Source: Candidatus Thiothrix putei (GTDB lineage: Bacteria; Pseudomonadota; Gammaproteobacteria; Thiotrichales; Thiotrichaceae). From it: a DNA stretch of 64,000 nt. This document shows positions 49,357 through 57,646 of this stretch, in pieces. The notes under the pieces were generated by a model. The model searched no databases. It was not told the DNA's origin and saw only the letters and a program-made list of their open reading frames with translations. Each line of letters begins with the position of its first letter. The first letter of the stretch is position 1. The stretch spans positions 3,888,001 to 3,952,000 of the forward strand of contig CP124756.1 of the NCBI GenBank assembly GCA_029972225.1, given 5' to 3'. The translations under genes were made by a program, and so were the position numbers.

Positions 49357-49639
49357 CCTCCAAACGGCGGATAATCACCAATGCCAGCGCCGTTGCACTG
49401 ACAGCCACCACAATGCCGGTCAACACCAAGGCATGAGGCACAGGGTCTGGGGGCAGATTTTCACCGCGATACGCCACCGCGATCAGTGTCAGAAACACCC
49501 CCGCACCCATCACATTCAAGCTAATAATTTTGCGCACATAATGGGCATGTAGCCATGTTCCCCACACACCAATAGCGAATAGGAAAATGCCAGCACACCC
49601 ATACAAAAACTGCGGATTGATTGCACTGATCCCTACCAT
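49340..49639 (-). CDS. mrpC: MrpC/MnhC (NuoK-like) subunit
   Basis: 99 residues with three membrane helices, related to complex I NuoK: LYGCAGIFLFAIGVWGTW, KIISLNVMGAGVFLTLIAVAY and the PVPHALVLTGIVVAVSATALAL helix containing the family's conserved stretch. It overlaps mrpD by 17 bp and shares one base with the MrpB-like gene. Confidence 0.9.
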   Translation of the reverse strand: MVGISAINPQFLYGCAGIFLFAIGVWGTWLHAHYVRKIISLNVMGAGVFLTLIAVAYRGENLPPDPVPHALVLTGIVVAVSATALALVIIRRLEDATDE

Positions 49640-50577
49640 TACGCTGCCTCCTTTTCCGGTATCCCGCCCATGAAAGCCAACGTCAGCGTCATCCCAATCG
49701 ACACCGTAGCCAGCATTTCAATCAATAATATCCACCATTTTGCATAAGCGACCGGGTAATGCAGGAAACCCTGCCCCCACCCCAACAGCGCCAAACCCAC
49801 CAGCAAAAACACACCCGTTCCCGCCACCAAGCCCAAACGCACCAACCAGCGTGTGGTCGGTAAACCCGCATGGGAATACCCCGCCAAACGCAGCAAAATG
49901 CCCGCGCCCGCCAGCAATGCTCCCGCCTGAAACGCCCCACCCGGCGAATGCGCTCCCGCCCACAGCACATAACCCGCCATTAGAATCAATAGGGGCACCA
50001 ACCACACCGCCAATTGGCTGAATGCGGCTTCCGTCACATACGCCGCACGCACATACCCCAAGGCACGAATCCCCAAAATGGCCGCCAACAACACCGCCAA
50101 TTCCAACAAGGTATCCCACGCCCGAAAATTCAATAACACCGCCGTTACCGGGTGGCTAATACCGCTGAATGCCAATTGCGCATCCACCGCCGCGCCTTTA
50201 CGCCAGGTTTGTTCCACCGTGGGCAATACCGAGAACAAGCCCCACGCAATCATCGTTCCCAGTACCATTACCAACACGCCCGCACCCCATAACACCGTCG
50301 CGTGTTGTGGAAACTGATCGGTCTGCTGATGCGTATCGCGCCGCAAGGTTGCCATTAACAACGCTCCGCCCAACCCCGCCCCAATTGCGGCTTCCGCCAG
50401 TGCAATATCCGGGGCGTGTAACCGCGCCCACACCAACGCCAATACCAAACCAAACACGATAAACAGCATCATGCTACGCCGCCGATCACTGCTCAGTACC
50501 GCCGCCATTGCCAATAACAACAACACCGCCACCAGCAACAGATCCAAAATGCCCCACAAGCCATCAAGCAGATTCAT
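49639..50577 (-). CDS. mrpB: MbhD-MrpB fusion subunit
   Basis: 312 residues from ATG 50577, which follows CAGGAGGG; an earlier ATG at 50613 lacks such a site. The N-terminal ~90 residues match the MbhD/DUF4040 part normally found at the C-terminus of MrpA (VFGLVLALVWARLHAPDIALAEAAIGAGLGGALLM). The rest matches MbhE/MrpB, with SGISHPVTAVLLNFRAWDTLLELAVLL and PGGAFQAGALLAGAGIL. This arrangement (a separate short NuoL-like chain plus an MbhD-B fusion) differs from the standard seven-gene Mrp. Confidence 0.87.
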   Translation of the reverse strand: MNLLDGLWGILDLLLVAVLLLLAMAAVLSSDRRRSMMLFIVFGLVLALVWARLHAPDIALAEAAIGAGLGGALLMATLRRDTHQQTDQFPQHATVLWGAGVLVMVLGTMIAWGLFSVLPTVEQTWRKGAAVDAQLAFSGISHPVTAVLLNFRAWDTLLELAVLLAAILGIRALGYVRAAYVTEAAFSQLAVWLVPLLILMAGYVLWAGAHSPGGAFQAGALLAGAGILLRLAGYSHAGLPTTRWLVRLGLVAGTGVFLLVGLALLGWGQGFLHYPVAYAKWWILLIEMLATVSIGMTLTLAFMGGIPEKEAA

Positions 50578-50863
50578 CGTGTCCCTCCTGTTGCCGGTGC
50601 AGGGATACCGCAATCAAATGCGCATTCACCGCACTCGCCACCAATGCCAGCAACCACACCAAGACGAATTTAATCGCCCACAACACATCGGGTACTTGGA
50701 AGAGCAAGCCGGTCATCACCAACCCCAAGCCCAAATTATCCGCCTTCGTCAGGGCATGAAGCCGCGCAAACGTATCGGGAAACCGCCATAACCCCAACAA
50801 ACCGGACACAAAGAAAAACAAGCCCAGCACCAGCAATAGCACGGAAAGCGCGTCAAGGATCAT
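50564..50863 (-). CDS. mrpG: MrpG/MnhG subunit
   Basis: 99 residues, three helices, with the family signature LLGLWRFPDTFARLHALTKADNLG between the first and second. The stop overlaps the start of the MbhD-B gene by 14 bp, and its start overlaps mrpF by 4 bp. Confidence 0.92.
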   Translation of the reverse strand: MILDALSVLLLVLGLFFFVSGLLGLWRFPDTFARLHALTKADNLGLGLVMTGLLFQVPDVLWAIKFVLVWLLALVASAVNAHLIAVSLHRQQEGHDESA

Positions 50864-51120
50864 GATTTCCCCCCCCGCTGCCGGTGAGTAAAGACTGCCG
50901 TCACCAATACCGCCAACAACACCAGAATCAAGGCAGTATCCAAAAACGCCCGTTGCTGCATCACCACTGCCAGCACCAACAAAATCGCGACACCCAAGGT
51001 TCCCAGCAATTGCACCGCCAACAAGCGGTCAGTCAACCGCGCCCGCGATAAAATAATCAGTAAACTGATGAGTAACACCAGCGCCAATACCACCACTACT
51101 GCCAATAGCACCGTATTCAT
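50860..51120 (-). CDS. mrpF: MrpF/MnhF subunit
   Basis: 86 residues from ATG 51120; three helices with SRARLTDRLLAVQLLGTLGVAILLV and the ALILVLLAVLVTAVF helix, typical of MrpF. Overlaps mrpE and mrpG by 4 bp each. Confidence 0.9.
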   Translation of the reverse strand: MNTVLLAVVVVLALVLLISLLIILSRARLTDRLLAVQLLGTLGVAILLVLAVVMQQRAFLDTALILVLLAVLVTAVFTHRQRGGKS

Positions 51121-51605
51121 AGCGCCCCCTTGTAACAAGGCAATGCAAACAAATCACAAACCCGCCGCTCCAAACGGGCTAAATCTTCCGCCACTGCGCC
51201 ACGATCATCGAGTACATGCAAGCGCAACTTACCATTTTCTGACACGCACACACTCAACGTACCCGGCAACAAACTGATGCAATACATAAAAAACGAGCGG
51301 ATTGGCCCTTGAGGAAAAATAAGACGGTATTCATAGAACGCCACCGACAATGACACGCGCGGTTGCCACACCCGCAACGCAATATCCAAACCACCACGCA
51401 AAGATTCGCGTAGGAAAAACACCGCAAAGCGCAATGCGCCAAGGAATGAAAACGTTAAGGGATAAGGGGCATGGCGCTGCAACCGATAACTCCACAGCGC
51501 CAACATCATGAACGGCAACCCGACCAGCAAAGAACCGAGATCACCACTGGTCAATAATAACCAGAGTGCCAGCAATACCATAATTACTAAAACTATCAAT
51601 TGCAT
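51117..51605 (-). CDS. mrpE: MrpE/MnhE subunit
   Basis: 162 residues. Two hydrophobic helices at the N-terminus are followed by a soluble C-terminal domain typical of MrpE (LRFAVFFLRESLRGGLDIALRVW, then SLLPGTLSVCVSENGKLRLHVLDDRG). It starts 38 bp after the carbonic-anhydrase-like gene and leads the membrane part of the operon. The E-F-G-(D/B)-C-D order is that of Mbh-type Mrp modules rather than of standard A-to-G Mrp operons. Confidence 0.9.
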   Translation of the reverse strand: MQLIVLVIMVLLALWLLLTSGDLGSLLVGLPFMMLALWSYRLQRHAPYPLTFSFLGALRFAVFFLRESLRGGLDIALRVWQPRVSLSVAFYEYRLIFPQGPIRSFFMYCISLLPGTLSVCVSENGKLRLHVLDDRGAVAEDLARLERRVCDLFALPCYKGAL

Positions 51606-51643
51606 AACGTTTTATCCCTTATTGGCTTTCTTTCACACCGGCA

Positions 51644-52795
51644 CTAATACGGCAAATGCAGGTAAATCTCTTCCTCGTCTTCCATCATCTGAATCGCCGC
51701 ATCCAAGCCCAATTGCTGCGGGTTATCCGCGCTACACGCCTGCAAACGCGCAAACAGCGCCTCTTGTTCCAGCACATAGCGCTCACCGTTTTTCAATTGC
51801 ACATACGCCGCCCAGGGAATGAATTTGGTTAACACAAACGCCTGTTCCGGCGACGGTGAAATATCCACATGCAAGCCTGCAATGTAGAGCAAATTACGCC
51901 CCCGATACGCGCTATCTTGTGAAATGCTGCGGTAAGCACGGTCGAATTCGGCTTGCGTATTGGCTTGCGCTGCCGTCAGCATTGGCTCAGCAGACGTCAC
52001 AATCCAGGGCATTGCGCCGATCAGGTTTTGCTCCAATTGGCGTGACCCGTCGGTGTCTTCCCGCAAGCTGGTGTGGTAGGTGAAATATTCCGGCAACAAG
52101 GCATCGCCAAGCGGTTGCTTGCCCGTGCCTTCGTTGAAAAACCAGCGCATGTGCTGAAAAAAAGCGTCGGTCGCCATGAACGTGCGCGACGTGCTTTGCA
52201 TGGCAATCGGTAACATTTCACCGTCATGCTGGTGTTCCACCATTTTTTCCAGATGCAACACCAAACTGCGTTCCCGGCTACGCGACAAATATTGATTGTC
52301 CAAGGTCAAGCGGCAATGATCCGCCCGCATATCCACGAAAATGTTTTGGCAAGCAAACTCGTATTCGCGCAAATACCATTCCAACGTGGCGTGGATTTTG
52401 CCGCAGTTACTGGAGCAGCGGTGATTCGCCGTCTGGATGCGCCGATAAGAACCAAAGGTCATGGCTTCGGGGTCATAACCGACGTGGCTAGAATGCACAA
52501 TCACCAAATCTTTACCGTGATGCGCGTGTGGGCCATGCCGGTCACACGCCATAATCCCGCCCACTTGCCCGTGGTTGAATGGAAATATCCCAAAATGTTT
52601 TGCCAGCAAAATCACCGGGTAGCCTTGACTCTCATCCGAACAAAACGCCCGTGAGGGCATGATTTTTCCCGGCTCAAACCCCAGTTCCACACACCAGTTA
52701 AACAAACGCGGCACGAAATTACTGTAACGAAACCAGTAATTTTCCATGCGAAAATGCCCCAAACTGGCTTGCACATTGTCACGGACGTTGTACAT
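51644..52795 (-). CDS. LCIB-like (beta-carbonic-anhydrase-type) protein of the antiporter operon
   Basis: 383 residues from ATG 52795, one base after the preceding stop; soluble, no signal peptide. A beta-CA-like metal site can be proposed: Cys52 with Asp54 (AFCSDES), His104 (VHSSHVGYD) and Cys131 (CSSNCGK). The spacing and surroundings (Cys-x-Asp-Glu, a Gly-rich stretch, HVG, an Arg, then S..CG) follow the LCIB/LCIC-type carbonic anhydrases more closely than DabA, where the His-Cys interval is shorter and the protein is twice as long. The assignment is by motif layout from memory, so homology is moderate. Lying between csoS1D and mrpE, it is the likely cytoplasmic partner of the antiporter, and may hydrate CO2 directionally using the ion gradient (inference). 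Confidence 0.6.
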   Translation of the reverse strand: MYNVRDNVQASLGHFRMENYWFRYSNFVPRLFNWCVELGFEPGKIMPSRAFCSDESQGYPVILLAKHFGIFPFNHGQVGGIMACDRHGPHAHHGKDLVIVHSSHVGYDPEAMTFGSYRRIQTANHRCSSNCGKIHATLEWYLREYEFACQNIFVDMRADHCRLTLDNQYLSRSRERSLVLHLEKMVEHQHDGEMLPIAMQSTSRTFMATDAFFQHMRWFFNEGTGKQPLGDALLPEYFTYHTSLREDTDGSRQLEQNLIGAMPWIVTSAEPMLTAAQANTQAEFDRAYRSISQDSAYRGRNLLYIAGLHVDISPSPEQAFVLTKFIPWAAYVQLKNGERYVLEQEALFARLQACSADNPQQLGLDAAIQMMEDEEEIYLHLPY

Positions 52796-52796
52796 G

Positions 52797-53096
52797 TTAG
52801 TCGCCCTCACCCAATTCCGCATCCCAGCCCTTGGCTTTCGCCTCACGAATCGCATGACTATGCAATTCGCTGTGCCGCTGCTGCAATTCCGGTGGTAGAC
52901 GGCTGGGCAAATGCCCGTATTGCATCCATTCCGCATGGACTTTTTCATACAGGTTTTGCAACATTCCAGCATTCCAGCCTGCGCACTGTTCGGTATCGGG
53001 CAGTAAGCCAAACACCCACGCATCGCGAATCAGTCGCCCGACCGGACTCATGCCAAATTGTTTATCGTTATGTAAACCTTCGTATTTTCCGCTCAT
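52797..53096 (-). CDS. Uncharacterised 99-residue protein of the carbon-uptake operon
   Basis: Soluble and Trp/His-rich, with FGMSPVGRLIRDAWVFGLLPDTEQC, a helical middle (WNAGMLQNLYEKVHAEWMQYG) and a charged tail. GAGGA precedes ATG 53096. It sits between csoS1D and the LCIB-like gene with a 1-bp gap to the latter, so it is tightly coupled to it. I do not recognise the family. A small subunit or regulator of the LCIB-like protein is the simplest guess. Confidence 0.7.
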   Translation of the reverse strand: MSGKYEGLHNDKQFGMSPVGRLIRDAWVFGLLPDTEQCAGWNAGMLQNLYEKVHAEWMQYGHLPSRLPPELQQRHSELHSHAIREAKAKGWDAELGEGD

Positions 53097-53120
53097 GGTA
53101 TTCCTCTGTATTCACCCGTG

Positions 53121-53750
53121 TTACGCCGTCGCCCGCGCATTAATGCTGGCAATGGCGCGTTCTGCTGCTTGCATGGCTTGGGCGGTTTCCGCCTCACTGC
53201 CCATCATAATCAACCGCCCGAATGCGCCGTAAGCTTTCACATCCACCAAGGTGACGTGCGCGGCTTTTTCGGCTTCGTTGGCAGCGTACACAATATAACC
53301 GGCGGGTTCGGTTTCAAAAATAAACATGCTTTTGCCCGGTAACAACATCGAACCGTGACGCAACTGGCGGTTGATCAGGGTAGCATGATCGGGGGTAATG
53401 GCGCGGATGATTTCTTGCCAAGCGACGCGGCACGCCATGCGATTTTCGACATCCGCATGAATTTCACGCAAGACTGCTTCGCCCGCTGAAGTCACTTCAC
53501 TTTGGTTACGGTAGTGAACCTCCATCGAACCGAAGGCGCGTTCTACCACCTGTTGACCGAGGCGCACATTGGTAGCTTTGAGCGCAATGTCACTGAGGCG
53601 GTGCACTGCCATGCCCGGTGCCACTTCAATCCACAAGCAGGCATCGCCGGGGATCGGCAAAAAGCCTTGCGAAGAAGTCGCCAAGTACGAAGCAAGCTGA
53701 GGTTGCAACGAATCAATAAAGGAATACACGCGCAAAGTGACATTATTCAT
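53121..53750 (-). CDS. csoS1D: Tandem-BMC carboxysome shell protein CsoS1D
   Basis: Two BMC domains in one chain forming a pseudohexameric trimer whose large pore may open and close. Recognisable stretches: [103 protein letters not shown] and [16 protein letters not shown]. About 209 residues, without the long N-terminal extension of cyanobacterial CsoS1D. The start is ATG 53750 or 53756; both overlap the cbbR stop region, so it is coupled to cbbR. It lies apart from the main cso operon, at the head of the antiporter genes, which ties that operon to the carboxysome. Confidence 0.92.
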   Translation of the reverse strand: MNNVTLRVYSFIDSLQPQLASYLATSSQGFLPIPGDACLWIEVAPGMAVHRLSDIALKATNVRLGQQVVERAFGSMEVHYRNQSEVTSAGEAVLREIHADVENRMACRVAWQEIIRAITPDHATLINRQLRHGSMLLPGKSMFIFETEPAGYIVYAANEAEKAAHVTLVDVKAYGAFGRLIMMGSEAETAQAMQAAERAIASINARATA

Positions 53751-54732
53751 CGGCATCAGGCTCAAGTTTTGGGTTCAAAAGCGAGGTTGGCAGGTGCAAA
53801 CGCTTAACGTTGATGTCTTCCCACATCCGCGCCCCGTCTTGTAACAGAAAATCGAGAAAGCGTTTGGAGGTATTGGAAAGCTTTTTCCCTTTCAAATGCA
53901 CCGCGTGCCAACCGCGCATGAGCGGAAAATGTTGCACATCCAAGATGGCGAGCAAACCCGCTTCCAGTTCAAGGCGCAAATTGTGAAACGACAATACCGA
54001 AATGCCCAAGCCTGCCATGACCGCTTGCTTGATGGCTTCGCTACTGCCAAGTTCCATGTAGATATTGGCTTCCAGCCCGTGTTCGGCAAACAGTTTGATG
54101 CGGGCTGCACGTGTGCCGGAACCCTCCTCCCGTGACAAAAAGCGTTCTTGGGCAATGCGTTCCAAGGTAATGTTGCGCTCCCCAACCAAGGGGTGATTGG
54201 GTGGGGCAATCACCACAATGGGGTTATCAAGGAAATATTCAGCGGCGAGTTCCAGATTACCGCTGGTGGGAATCGTCCCCATGATCACCAAGTCATCCAG
54301 ATTATCCTCCAAACGGCGGATCACTTTCGCTTGGTTGGTAATGGTGAGACGTGGCTCCACCCGTGGGTAATCCTTGAGGAACGTGCCGAGTAAATGCGGC
54401 ATGAAATACTTCGCGGTGGTAATCGCGGAAATATTCAACGGGCCTTTCACGCCCCCTTCCATACCAATCATGTCGTCGTTGAGCACCCGCAAACGGTCTA
54501 GGACATCGCGACATGCCTCGAACAGTTCACGCCCGGCTTCGGTGAGGAATAAACGCTTGCCGATTTGTTCCGTCAGCGGGATGCCGACACTTTCCTCCAA
54601 GCGTTTAATCTGGATAGACACCGCCGGTTGGGTCAGGTGCAATTCCTCCGCTGCCCGCGTAAACGACAAGTGCTTGCCTACGCTGTAAAACAGGCGCAAC
54701 TGGTGCAGGGTAATGTGGCGCAGGTTCATCAT
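53743..54732 (-). CDS. cbbR: LysR-type regulator CbbR
   Basis: Activator of Calvin-cycle and carbon-concentrating genes. 329 residues: N-terminal winged helix ([41 protein letters not shown]) and a two-lobed effector domain. It begins the leftward operon (csoS1D, LCIB-like, Mrp) and is divergent from the 78-residue membrane protein gene. A 16-bp motif in the divergent region is repeated upstream of cbbL and is the likely binding site. Given the position, this is CbbR rather than another LysR-type protein. Confidence 0.93.
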   Translation of the reverse strand: MMNLRHITLHQLRLFYSVGKHLSFTRAAEELHLTQPAVSIQIKRLEESVGIPLTEQIGKRLFLTEAGRELFEACRDVLDRLRVLNDDMIGMEGGVKGPLNISAITTAKYFMPHLLGTFLKDYPRVEPRLTITNQAKVIRRLEDNLDDLVIMGTIPTSGNLELAAEYFLDNPIVVIAPPNHPLVGERNITLERIAQERFLSREEGSGTRAARIKLFAEHGLEANIYMELGSSEAIKQAVMAGLGISVLSFHNLRLELEAGLLAILDVQHFPLMRGWHAVHLKGKKLSNTSKRFLDFLLQDGARMWEDINVKRLHLPTSLLNPKLEPDADE

Positions 54733-54791
54733 TAAGTCCGCTTTATCAAGAGCATTTACATTTACTTAGGTTAATCTAAGCAATATTAATG

Positions 54792-54826
54792 ATTAACTTT
54801 AGTTGATTGTCAAGCTAATTTATAGT
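54792..54826 (+). promoter_or_regulatory. Candidate CbbR site and promoter, copy 1
   Basis: ATTAACTTTAGTTGAT at 54792-54807 is followed after 13 bp by TATAGT (54821-54826). The same 16-mer and the same 13-bp spacing to TATAGT occur before cbbL. TTAGTT inside the motif is 16 bp from TATAGT, so the site could overlap the -35 region, as expected for LysR-type activation. It serves the 78-residue protein and tsaC, and perhaps cbbR on the other strand. Confidence 0.65.
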
Positions 54827-54850
54827 GCGCCTCAATTCGAGGAATTTACT

Positions 54851-55087
54851 ATGTCGCAACCACAGCACGATGATCAACACGAGGCAAAACCGATGGAACA
54901 CACGCTCCCCCCCAAGCAGTCGATCTTAAGCTGTGACCCCGCTGTATTGGCGATTTTATTGGTATTTGTATTGTTCTTTTCTGCGCTGTTACCCAGTGCA
55001 TGGCCACTGCTTGTCGGGGCGACCCTGGTGGGTTTAGCCATCCGCTGGGGAGTTCTTTGGTATGATCGACACCGGGAAAAACGCTAA
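54851..55087 (+). CDS. Small membrane protein under the cbbR-side promoter
   Basis: 78 residues from ATG 54851, preceded by GAGGA. A polar N-terminal ~25 residues with several His is followed by two membrane helices (PAVLAILLVFVLFFSALLP and PLLVGATLVGLAIRWGVLW) and a basic tail. No family recognised. It shares its promoter-operator unit with the RuBisCO operon, so a role linked to carbon fixation or to the antiporter complex is possible. Confidence 0.75.
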   Translation: MSQPQHDDQHEAKPMEHTLPPKQSILSCDPAVLAILLVFVLFFSALLPSAWPLLVGATLVGLAIRWGVLWYDRHREKR

Positions 55088-55108
55088 CGCCAACACGAGG
55101 AAATCACC

Positions 55109-55675
55109 TTGCACCATTTTGTAAGCAATAACATTGCAACGGCCTGCCAAGCAGTGCAACAGGGTAAAGTGATTGCTTACCCAACTGAAGCGGTGTTTGG
55201 CTTAGGCTGTGACCCGGCCAATCTTGAAGCGGTGCAGCGCATTCTTACGCTTAAACAACGCCCCGCACACAAAGGGCTGATCCTGATTGCGGCTGATTTG
55301 CAACAGCTTGAGCCGTGGTTATTACCGCTCGAAGCGGCGTTACTGCAACAAATCTTACCCACTTGGCCGGGAGCGGTGACGTGGTTGTTACCCGTGCGCC
55401 CTGAGGTTTCCCCGCTCATTCGAGGCGAACACGACACACTGGCGGTGCGGGTCACAGCGCATCCTGTTTGCCGGGAATTGTGCCACTGTCTGGGGCATCC
55501 GCTCATTTCCACCAGTGCCAATTTGAATGGGCAAGAACCCGCCCGCAACGTGACAGAAATCCTCCAGCAATTTGACCAGCAATTGGGGTTTGTCTTGGAT
55601 GCGCCCTTGGGCGGGCAATTACAGCCGACCCAAATTCGTGACGGGCGTACCGGGCAGGTGATCCGAGCCAGTTAA
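55109..55675 (+). CDS. tsaC: Threonylcarbamoyl-AMP synthase TsaC (YrdC/Sua5)
   Basis: Makes threonylcarbamoyl-AMP from threonine, bicarbonate and ATP for the t6A modification of tRNAs. 188 residues, YrdC domain only. Family signatures: KVIAYPTEAVFGLGCDP at the N-terminus, LKQRPAHKGLILIAAD and PLISTSANLNGQEPA. It starts at TTG 55109 after GAGGA. It sits between cbbR and cbbL, an unusual place for this housekeeping gene, behind the first copy of the putative CbbR site. Confidence 0.93.
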   Translation: MHHFVSNNIATACQAVQQGKVIAYPTEAVFGLGCDPANLEAVQRILTLKQRPAHKGLILIAADLQQLEPWLLPLEAALLQQILPTWPGAVTWLLPVRPEVSPLIRGEHDTLAVRVTAHPVCRELCHCLGHPLISTSANLNGQEPARNVTEILQQFDQQLGFVLDAPLGGQLQPTQIRDGRTGQVIRAS

Positions 55676-55757
55676 CTACCAAAGCCCCCACGAACCATTA
55701 ACGCCCCTTAATTCCTACCATTAACATTAACCAAAGTTTATGAAAACAATTTTTACA

Positions 55758-55792
55758 ATTAACTTTAGTTGATCATTCCCCTTGCTTATAGT
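55758..55792 (+). promoter_or_regulatory. Candidate CbbR site and promoter, copy 2 (cbbL)
   Basis: ATTAACTTTAGTTGAT at 55758-55773, then 13 bp and TATAGT at 55787-55792, the same layout as copy 1. A related half, ATTAACCAAAGTTTAT, lies further upstream near 55722-55737 and could be the second LysR contact. It leads the cbbL-cso operon; cbbL starts 62 bp downstream of TATAGT. Confidence 0.7.
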
Positions 55793-55854
55793 TGCTCCAT
55801 CTGACGCACCGAGGTCAGAGCAAGATTCCCTAGAGCAACTTCTGCAAGGAGAAG

Positions 55855-57276
55855 ATGATGGCAAAGAAATACGAAGCCGGGGTGAAGGAATACCGGCAAA
55901 CCTATTGGCAGCCTGACTATATCCCGTTGGATACGGATATTCTGGCGTGCTTCAAGATCACCCCGCAACCGGGTATTGACCGTGAAGAAGCGGCTGCGGC
56001 GGTTGCGGCAGAGTCTTCCACCGGTACTTGGACGACCGTGTGGACAGACTTGCTGACCGACATGGATTACTACCGTGGTCGTGCGTACATGATCGAAGAT
56101 GTACCGGGCGACGACACCTGCTTCTATGCCTTCATCGCTTACCCGATTGACCTGTTTGAAGAAGGTTCGGTAGTCAACGTCTTCACCTCATTGGTGGGTA
56201 ACGTATTCGGCTTTAAAGCGATCCGCGCCCTGCGTCTTGAAGACGTGCGCTTCCCGATTGCTTACGTGAAAACCTGTAATGGCCCGCCGCACGGTATCCA
56301 GGTTGAACGTGACAAAATGAACAAGTACGGTCGCCCCATGCTGGGTTGCACCATCAAGCCTAAGCTGGGTTTGTCTGCGAAGAACTACGGTCGGGCGGTA
56401 TACGAATGCTTGCGCGGTGGCTTGGACTTCACCAAAGACGACGAAAACATCAACTCACAGCCATTCATGCGCTGGCGTGACCGCTTCCTGTTCGTGCAGG
56501 ACGCGATTGAAACCGCAGAAGCGCAAACCGGCGAACGCAAAGGTCACTACCTGAACGTAACCGCACCTTCCCCTGAAGAAATGTATGAGCGTGCTGAGTT
56601 CGCTAAAGAAATCGGCTCACCGATTATCATGCACGACTTCCTGACTGGCGGGATGACGGCTAACACCGGTCTGGCACGCTGGTGCCGTAAAAACGGCATG
56701 TTGCTGCACATCCACCGGGCGATGCACGCGGTACTCGACCGTAACCCGCACCACGGTATCCACTTCCGAGTACTGACCAAAGCACTGCGTTTGTCGGGTG
56801 GCGACCACCTGCATACCGGTACGGTGGTGGGCAAGCTGGAAGGCGACCGCGCTTCTACACTGGGCTGGATCGACCTGTTACGTGAATCTTACGTACCCGA
56901 AGACCGTTCACGCGGCATCTTCTTCGACCAAGACTGGGGTTCAATGCCGGGCGCATTCGCTGTCGCCTCCGGTGGTATCCACGTCTGGCACATGCCTGCA
57001 CTGGTGAACATTTTCGGTGATGAGTCTGTTCTGCAATTCGGCGGCGGTACATTAGGGCATCCATGGGGCAACGCGGCAGGTGCGGCGGCTAACCGTGTGG
57101 CATTGGAAGCGTGCGTTGAAGCGCGTAACCGTGGTGTTGAACTGGAGCGCAACGGTAAGGAAATCCTCACCAAAGCGGCACAGTCTAGCCCTGAACTCAA
57201 GATCGCCATGGAAACATGGAAAGAAATCAAGTTCGAGTTCGACACCGTTGACAAACTTGATGTTCAGAACCGCTAA
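55855..57276 (+). CDS. cbbL: RuBisCO large subunit, form IA (carboxysomal)
   Basis: Carboxylates ribulose-1,5-bisphosphate inside the carboxysome. 473 residues. Form IA features include [23 protein letters not shown] at the N-terminus, [16 protein letters not shown] and [16 protein letters not shown]. The active-site segment [20 protein letters not shown] holds the lysine that is carbamylated, followed by the metal-binding Asp and Glu. The loop 6 region is [21 protein letters not shown] precedes two consecutive ATGs; 55855 or 55858 may start. Followed by cbbS after 18 bp and then shell genes, so it is the carboxysomal enzyme. Confidence 0.99.
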   Translation: MMAKKYEAGVKEYRQTYWQPDYIPLDTDILACFKITPQPGIDREEAAAAVAAESSTGTWTTVWTDLLTDMDYYRGRAYMIEDVPGDDTCFYAFIAYPIDLFEEGSVVNVFTSLVGNVFGFKAIRALRLEDVRFPIAYVKTCNGPPHGIQVERDKMNKYGRPMLGCTIKPKLGLSAKNYGRAVYECLRGGLDFTKDDENINSQPFMRWRDRFLFVQDAIETAEAQTGERKGHYLNVTAPSPEEMYERAEFAKEIGSPIIMHDFLTGGMTANTGLARWCRKNGMLLHIHRAMHAVLDRNPHHGIHFRVLTKALRLSGGDHLHTGTVVGKLEGDRASTLGWIDLLRESYVPEDRSRGIFFDQDWGSMPGAFAVASGGIHVWHMPALVNIFGDESVLQFGGGTLGHPWGNAAGAAANRVALEACVEARNRGVELERNGKEILTKAAQSSPELKIAMETWKEIKFEFDTVDKLDVQNR

Positions 57277-57294
57277 TCACAGGAGTTGCAAACC

Positions 57295-57624
57295 ATGGCT
57301 GATTTTCAGGATTACAAACAAACCGTCAAGTACGAAACCTTTTCTTACTTGCCTGCGCTGACGGCAGACCAAACCCGCCAGCAAATTCAATACATCGTGT
57401 CACAGGGCTGGAATCCAGCTATCGAACACGTGGAGCCTGCCAGATCCCACAAGTATTACTGGTTCATGTGGAAGCTGCCCATGTTCGGTGAGCAAAGCGT
57501 TGACCGTATTCTTTCAGAACTCGAAGCGTGCCATCGGGAATACCCCAACCACCACGTGCGTCTGATCGGTTACGACAACTACACCCAAAGCCAAGGCACA
57601 TCGTTTGTTGTGTACCGCGCTTAA
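57295..57624 (+). CDS. cbbS: RuBisCO small subunit, form IA
   Basis: 109 residues from ATG 57295, after AGGAG. Contains the family pattern [33 protein letters not shown] and [12 protein letters not shown], ending [19 protein letters not shown]. It forms the L8S8 holoenzyme with CbbL. Confidence 0.98.
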   Translation: MADFQDYKQTVKYETFSYLPALTADQTRQQIQYIVSQGWNPAIEHVEPARSHKYYWFMWKLPMFGEQSVDRILSELEACHREYPNHHVRLIGYDNYTQSQGTSFVVYRA

Positions 57625-57646
57625 CGACTGACAGGGAGGAGACACC

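Noticed and set aside
45428..50462. Many plus-strand frames of 80-160 codons opposite the Mrp genes
   Set aside because: Pro/Thr/His-rich shadows of GC-rich membrane-protein codons; no ribosome-binding sites.
51644..52795. Calling the CA-like protein DabA (DUF2309)
   Set aside because: It is half the size of DabA, lacks the CIDVRSE-type motif and has a longer His-Cys interval.
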